Shown: positions 60,179 through 64,000 of the stretch, in pieces
Numbering within the stretch: position 1 is the stretch's first letter
Layout of the letters: each line of letters begins with the position of its first letter
DNA from: Lacticaseibacillus pabuli
Lineage (GTDB): Bacteria > Bacillota > Bacilli > Lactobacillales > Lactobacillaceae
Reading direction: 5' to 3'
DNA length: 64,000 nucleotides
Assembly: GCF_028736235.1 (NCBI RefSeq)
Contig: NZ_CP117884.1
Span: 1 to 64,000, forward strand
Translations under genes and position numbers: made by a program
Notes under the pieces: model-generated
What the model was told of the DNA's origin: nothing
Database searches by the model: none
Seen by the model: only the letters and a program-made list of their open reading frames with translations

Positions 60179-61765
60179 TTACTTAACCTTTGGCGTTTCG
60201 ACTTGCATCTGGTTGTTCATCACGTTGTAGTTCTTAGGACCATCCAAGCGTTTTTCGATGATGCGGAATAGGCGGGAAATGGTGAACGTGAGAATCAGGT
60301 AGATCAGGCAGACAACCAGGTAGGTGTGGAAGAACTGGAAGTTTTGCCCGGCAATTGTCTCTGACGTGAAGAACAATTCAGAGACACTGATGATTGACAG
60401 CACGGACGTATCCTTGATGTTAACAATGAACTCGTTCGTGACGGCAGGCATACTGTTGCGGACAGCTTGCGGCAGGATAATCTTAGTCATCGTCTGCCAG
60501 TGGGTCATGCCCAGTGCAGACGCGGCTTCGAATTGGCCTGGGTCGACCGAGATAATCCCACCACGGATGATTTCGGAAATGTAGGCACCGGTATTAATGG
60601 AAACAATGACTAACGCGGCGACCGTGCGATCCATGTTGATGCCCATCGCTTGCGCGGCCCCATAGTAGAGGACGGCGGCTTGGACAATCATTGGCGTGCC
60701 ACGGAAGACTTCGATGTAGACTGACAGGAGCCACTTGAAGAACCCGAGCAAACCGCGACGGCTGGCTGACTTTGGCGCTGGGATGGTGCGGACAATCCCG
60801 ACGAGCAAGCCGATGATGAACCCGACAATCGTCCCGACTAGTGAGATCAGTAGGGTCATGCCGGTACCAGTGGCGAGCATGCCACCATACTGCTTGAGGA
60901 TGTTGATGAACCAGTTACCCTTAGCGGCAGTGCTTGGCTGGTTGGCAACGGCGTCGTCCATGCGGGCGTCGCGTTGCTTCTTGCTCATGCTGGTCAAAAT
61001 CTGGTTGATCTTGTTGGTTTCGCTGTAACCCTTGCGGACCCCAATGGCGAGGTTCGTGTCAGAGGCGCTGGTCTTAAAGCCTTGCCCCTTCTTAAAGTGC
61101 ACCATCTTGAGGTCTGGGTTAGCAGCCTCAGCCGTGATGCCTTCAGGAATTTCGGAAACGTAACCGTCGATGGTGCCAGATTCCAGGGCGACACGCATTG
61201 CGGGGAAGTCGTCCATGGCAGGCTGACGGAGGACACCCTTAATTTGCTTAATGGCGTCGTAATGATAGGTAGAAAGTTGCGCGGTGATCTTCGCACCCTT
61301 GAAGTCCTGGATGGAATCAGCCTTGGCGTACTTGCTGTTCTTCTTGACGACCATCGTCAGACGAGAGACGTAGTAGGCATCGGTAAAGTCGATGCTCTTG
61401 CGGCGATCAGGGGTTGGCGACATGCCGGCGATAATGGCATCGATCTTGCCACTGGTGAGGGAAGGCAAGAGCCCATCCCACTTTGTCTTGACGACGACCA
61501 GCTTCTTACCAAGCTTCTTGGCGATAATCTTGGCGGTCTGCACGTCGTAGCCGTTCGCCCACTGACTCGTGCCCTGAATCTGCACGGCTCCGTGTGCGTT
61601 GGTACTCTGTGTCCAGTTGAATGGGGCGTAACCACATTCCATCCCGACTTTGAATGTGTTGCTGTCGCTCGCGGCATGGGCTGGCTGCGCGTTGCCCAGT
61701 GATAACCCAAGCGCAACGGCGGCTAACGCAATCAAGCCGGCGATGCTTGTCCAAATCTTCTTCAT
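60179..61765 (-). CDS. Fused substrate-binding/permease protein of the amino acid ABC importer
   Basis: 528 aa: signal peptide (cleaved near AHAAS), solute-binding domain (about 35-280, [32 protein letters not shown]), then a permease domain with [28 protein letters not shown] (shown by the EAA loop). The Gln-type fused architecture is common in lactobacilli. Under a lysine riboswitch, so lysine or another basic amino acid is the probable ligand. Confidence 0.92.
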   Translation of the reverse strand: MKKIWTSIAGLIALAAVALGLSLGNAQPAHAASDSNTFKVGMECGYAPFNWTQSTNAHGAVQIQGTSQWANGYDVQTAKIIAKKLGKKLVVVKTKWDGLLPSLTSGKIDAIIAGMSPTPDRRKSIDFTDAYYVSRLTMVVKKNSKYAKADSIQDFKGAKITAQLSTYHYDAIKQIKGVLRQPAMDDFPAMRVALESGTIDGYVSEIPEGITAEAANPDLKMVHFKKGQGFKTSASDTNLAIGVRKGYSETNKINQILTSMSKKQRDARMDDAVANQPSTAAKGNWFINILKQYGGMLATGTGMTLLISLVGTIVGFIIGLLVGIVRTIPAPKSASRRGLLGFFKWLLSVYIEVFRGTPMIVQAAVLYYGAAQAMGINMDRTVAALVIVSINTGAYISEIIRGGIISVDPGQFEAASALGMTHWQTMTKIILPQAVRNSMPAVTNEFIVNIKDTSVLSIISVSELFFTSETIAGQNFQFFHTYLVVCLIYLILTFTISRLFRIIEKRLDGPKNYNVMNNQMQVETPKVK

Positions 61766-61812
61766 GACATTTGTCTCCCTTCATTAGTTCACGGAGGGAA
61801 ATAGAGAGATAT

Positions 61813-62053
61813 AAAAAGCCCCTGCTGAAAAAATCATCAACAGGGGTTCGCTAATTCTACCTAAAGTAAAACCAACACATAGCGCTCCTTAGTAGCTCAC
61901 TAGCTGCTAAGACAGTCCAGGAGCTTTCACTCACTGGCCCAACCATGAATTGCCCGGTGCAATTCATCATTTCGGCGAGGGACGCTTACTACGCTGCTTC
62001 ATCGTGCCCGGCACTCTGCAGTCGTTTTGTCGCCCTCGCAACCTCTATTTCGT
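61813..62053 (-). promoter_or_regulatory. Lysine riboswitch (L box) with terminator
   Basis: Read on the minus strand: AGAGGTTGCGAGGGCG, TAGTAAGCGTCCCTCGCCGAA, GGTTGGGCC, GGACTGTC and GGAGCGCTATG follow in the order of the lysine aptamer. Then a terminator AAGCCCCTGCTG-type stem (61813-61848) with U run. High lysine should stop transcription of the transporter. No T-box sequence is present. Confidence 0.85.
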
Positions 62054-62076
62054 CGTGTATTTAAATGTCGCTTCCT

Positions 62077-62104
62077 AGCATAGCGCATCGCACGCAGGTG
62101 TCAA
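62077..62104 (-). promoter_or_regulatory. Promoter of the riboswitch/ABC operon
   Basis: Minus strand TTGACA (62099-62104), 16-bp spacer, TATGCT (62077-62082). Confidence 0.75.
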
Positions 62105-62695
62105 GGGTGAAACGCCAATCTGGACCTGAATTCGCGAGAATTAGAGAACACGCGACAACTTGTAGGACCATGACCAGCCAAACTTACAGAAAGGAGCTGA
62201 TGTGTCATTTTTAGCCGTGCCTTGAAAATGGTCAGCGCCTAAATGGTTGATTGGCTAGTGTTCTAGACCGCTATACCGTTTATCTGTGTATAGACCAATT
62301 TGCATTTTTTGTGCAGGCTGTGCACTCGGCACGGGCTTAACTGCAAGTGAAATAATAATGAAAATTCATAAAAAAGCGAGTGTGTCGGTGTTCCCGTCAC
62401 ACTGTTAGTCTTGCCTAACTTGAGTCTTTGGGTAAGCCTAACTTTTTTTCGCACAAGATTGCACATTTTTAACAACATGAACAGCTCTTTAAAAAAAGTT
62501 GAATTTTTTTAAATGGTCTAATTGTTGCCGGAACAACCCTTTCATGAAAATCACAACAAATGTAAAAAGAAAGGGCTTGCAAAGCACTCAGCGCCTAGTC
62601 ATACTTGAATCTGTTAAGACATCCCTTTGTCCGAATTGAGTCGTAATTGAAACGGTTCAATTTAAAAGAGGGAAATAATTTTAGGAGGCGACACA
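62105..62695. other. 590-bp gap before the mannose PTS: candidate regulatory sites
   Basis: No gene seen. A minus-strand terminator (62370-62402) ends an unidentified transcript. GTTAGTCTTGCCTAAC (62404-62419) and GTAAGCCTAAC (62432-62442) look like DtxR/MntR-type half sites. GG-N10-GC around 62514-62527 (ATGGTCTAATTGTTGC) resembles a sigma-54 -24/-12, the promoter type of mannose PTS operons in relatives. AATTGAA-N4-TTCAATT near 62650 is a palindrome. Confidence 0.4.
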
Positions 62696-63667
62696 ATGGT
62701 CGGAATCATTCTTGCCAGCCACGGGCAGTTCGCTGCTGGCATTAAGCAATCCGGTCAAATGATCTTCGGTGAGCAGGATAAGGTTGAAGCTGTAACCTTT
62801 ATGCCTGACGAAGGTCCCGATGACTTGAAGGCACACCTTGAGGCAGCCATTGCTAAGTTTGACCCCGATGATGAGGTTTTGTTCTTGGTTGATCTTTGGG
62901 GAGGCTCCCCATTCAACCAGTCAAACAACATCTTCGAGGCACACAAGGATAAATGGGCAATTGTTACAGGTTTGAACCTGCCAATGCTGATTGAAGCATA
63001 TGGCGCACGTCTTTCCTCTAACTCCGCTCAGGAACTTGCTGCACACTTAGTAGAAGCTGGACGTGAAGGCGTTAAGATTAAGCCTGAATCTCTTGAACCA
63101 GCACCTAAGGCAGCACCTAAGGCGAAGGCTCAGGCTGGTGGTAAGCCAGGTAAGATGGAATACGTCCTTGCACGTATCGACTCTCGTCTGCTTCATGGTC
63201 AAGTTGCAACAACTTGGACCAAGACAACCAGTCCAAACCGCATCATTGTTGTTTCAGACAATGTTGCGAAGGATGAAATGCGTAGCACCCTGATTAAGGA
63301 AGCTGCACCAGCTGGTGTTAAAGCGCACGTTATTCCTATTGACCAGATGATCAAGCTTGCTAAAGATGACAAGCACTTCGGTGGTCAGAAGGTAATGCTA
63401 TTATTCGAAACACCTGAAGACGCTAAGCGCGCCGTTGATGGTGGTGTTCCACTTAAGGAGATTAACGTCGGTTCTATGGCGCACTCCGTAGGTAAGGTTC
63501 AGCCTAACAAGGTTCTTGCTTTTGACCAGAAGGATATCGACACATACAAGGCTATGGAAGCTGACGGCATCACGTTTGATGTTCGTAAGGTTCCAGCAGA
63601 CGGCCGTGAAAATCTCGATAACATTATGGCTAAGGCTCAAGCAGAACTTGATAAGCAGAAGAACTAA
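62696..63667 (+). CDS. manX: Mannose-type PTS EIIAB
   Basis: 323 aa. EIIA with His9 in ILASHGQFAAG; Ala/Pro/Lys linker (about 130-153); EIIB with phospho-His167 in RLLHGQV. Glucose/mannose uptake and phosphorylation. GGAGG before ATG; EIIC follows. Gene uses GC-rarer, optimal codons typical of high expression. Confidence 0.94.
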   Translation: MVGIILASHGQFAAGIKQSGQMIFGEQDKVEAVTFMPDEGPDDLKAHLEAAIAKFDPDDEVLFLVDLWGGSPFNQSNNIFEAHKDKWAIVTGLNLPMLIEAYGARLSSNSAQELAAHLVEAGREGVKIKPESLEPAPKAAPKAKAQAGGKPGKMEYVLARIDSRLLHGQVATTWTKTTSPNRIIVVSDNVAKDEMRSTLIKEAAPAGVKAHVIPIDQMIKLAKDDKHFGGQKVMLLFETPEDAKRAVDGGVPLKEINVGSMAHSVGKVQPNKVLAFDQKDIDTYKAMEADGITFDVRKVPADGRENLDNIMAKAQAELDKQKN

Positions 63668-63694
63668 TTCGTTAAACAGAATGGAGGATATGTA

Positions 63695-64000
63695 ATGTCT
63701 TTAAACTTTATTCAAGTCATTCTGGTCATCGTCGTTGCATTCTTTGCGGGTATGGAAGGTATTCTTGATCAATGGCAATTCCACCAGCCCCTTGTTGCAT
63801 GTACTTTGATTGGTTTGGTTACTGGCACGCTGGTCCCTTGCATCATCTTAGGTGGTCAGCTTCAGCTCATCGCTCTTGGCTGGGCTAACGTTGGTGCCGC
63901 TGTTGCTCCTGACGCTGCGCTTGCATCCGTTGCATCTGCAATTATTCTTGTTCTTGGTGGTCAGGGACGCTCCGGTGTTAACTCAGCTATCGCGCTGGCC
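63695..64000 (+). CDS. manY: Mannose-type PTS EIIC, partial (cut by window end)
   Basis: First 102 codons, MSLNFIQVILVIVVAFFAG..., with membrane helices and GGQLQLIALGWANVGAA, the ManY signature region. ATG 63695 after TGGAGGA. Open to the window edge. Man-PTS EIIC/EIID is the receptor of class IIa bacteriocins. Confidence 0.92.
   Translation, partial: MSLNFIQVILVIVVAFFAGMEGILDQWQFHQPLVACTLIGLVTGTLVPCIILGGQLQLIALGWANVGAAVAPDAALASVASAIILVLGGQGRSGVNSAIALA

Noticed and set aside
61813..62053. T-box leader for the ABC operon
   Set aside because: The conserved T-box and specifier-loop sequences are absent, while lysine-aptamer segments occur in order.
62263..62478. 71-codon minus-strand frame
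   Set aside because: It runs through a terminator hairpin and repeat-like sites, with no ribosome binding site.

Overview
The window looks like the origin region of a Lactobacillaceae chromosome of moderate-to-high GC. Evidence: dnaA/dnaN diverging from rpmH-rnpA-yidC-jag-mnmE-mnmG, a tagatose-6-phosphate lacRABC cluster, a mannose-type PTS, many LytTR/bacteriocin-immunity genes, and strong AGGAGG ribosome binding sites. A Lacticaseibacillus-like species is my guess; genus is inference.

Layout. (1) 1-12.4 kb: dnaN and dnaA on the minus strand with a bipartite oriC (DnaA boxes on both sides of dnaA, plus a DnaA-trio and AT-rich DUE before dnaN), then rpmH, rnpA, yidC, jag, mnmE and mnmG on the plus strand. 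An AT-rich cassette (about 5.94-8.85 kb) interrupts the usual jag-mnmE neighbourhood. It holds two unknown genes and an ABC exporter broken by a 16-bp tandem duplication and an in-frame stop. (2) 12.4-21.5 kb: housekeeping and metabolic genes (isochorismatase-like hydrolase, CPBP protease, a PRPP synthetase paralogue, an SH3-like secreted protein, a PTS EIIC-like protein, branched-chain aminotransferase, lactate oxidase). (3) 21.77-35.09 kb: a 13.3-kb element in the 3' end of a tRNA-Lys gene. It has integrase, repressor, AlpA-like regulator, primase and VapE helicase, an iteron-type origin, HNH, terminase, portal, protease-capsid fusion and connectors, but no tail, lysis or holin genes. This is the plan of a capsid-forming phage satellite; its large terminase carries a stop codon. 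(4) 35.1-45 kb: second identical tRNA-Lys, HicBA, HAD hydrolase, MerR/MFS/DUF4811, AIM24, polysaccharide deacetylase, amino acid permease. (5) 45-50.7 kb: SstT, galactitol-type PTS EIIA/EIIB diverging from lacR-lacA-lacB-lacC. (6) 50.7-58.9 kb: LytTR response regulator and GHKL kinase among immunity-like genes; three promoters carry the same pair of direct repeats at the same distance from the -10. LacI regulator, lone EIIA and sortase follow. (7) 59-64 kb: lysine-riboswitch-controlled ABC importer and the start of the mannose PTS operon.

Two non-coding signals stand out. One is a family of about 124-bp repeat units just after stop codons of minus-strand genes (after 16448, 20374 and 59422), whose two variable helices keep complementarity between copies (covariation), so they are probably folded 3'-UTR elements. 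The other is the fixed LytTR operator geometry that ties immunity genes and a membrane protein into one regulon. Everything here comes from reading the sequence; no database search was possible.
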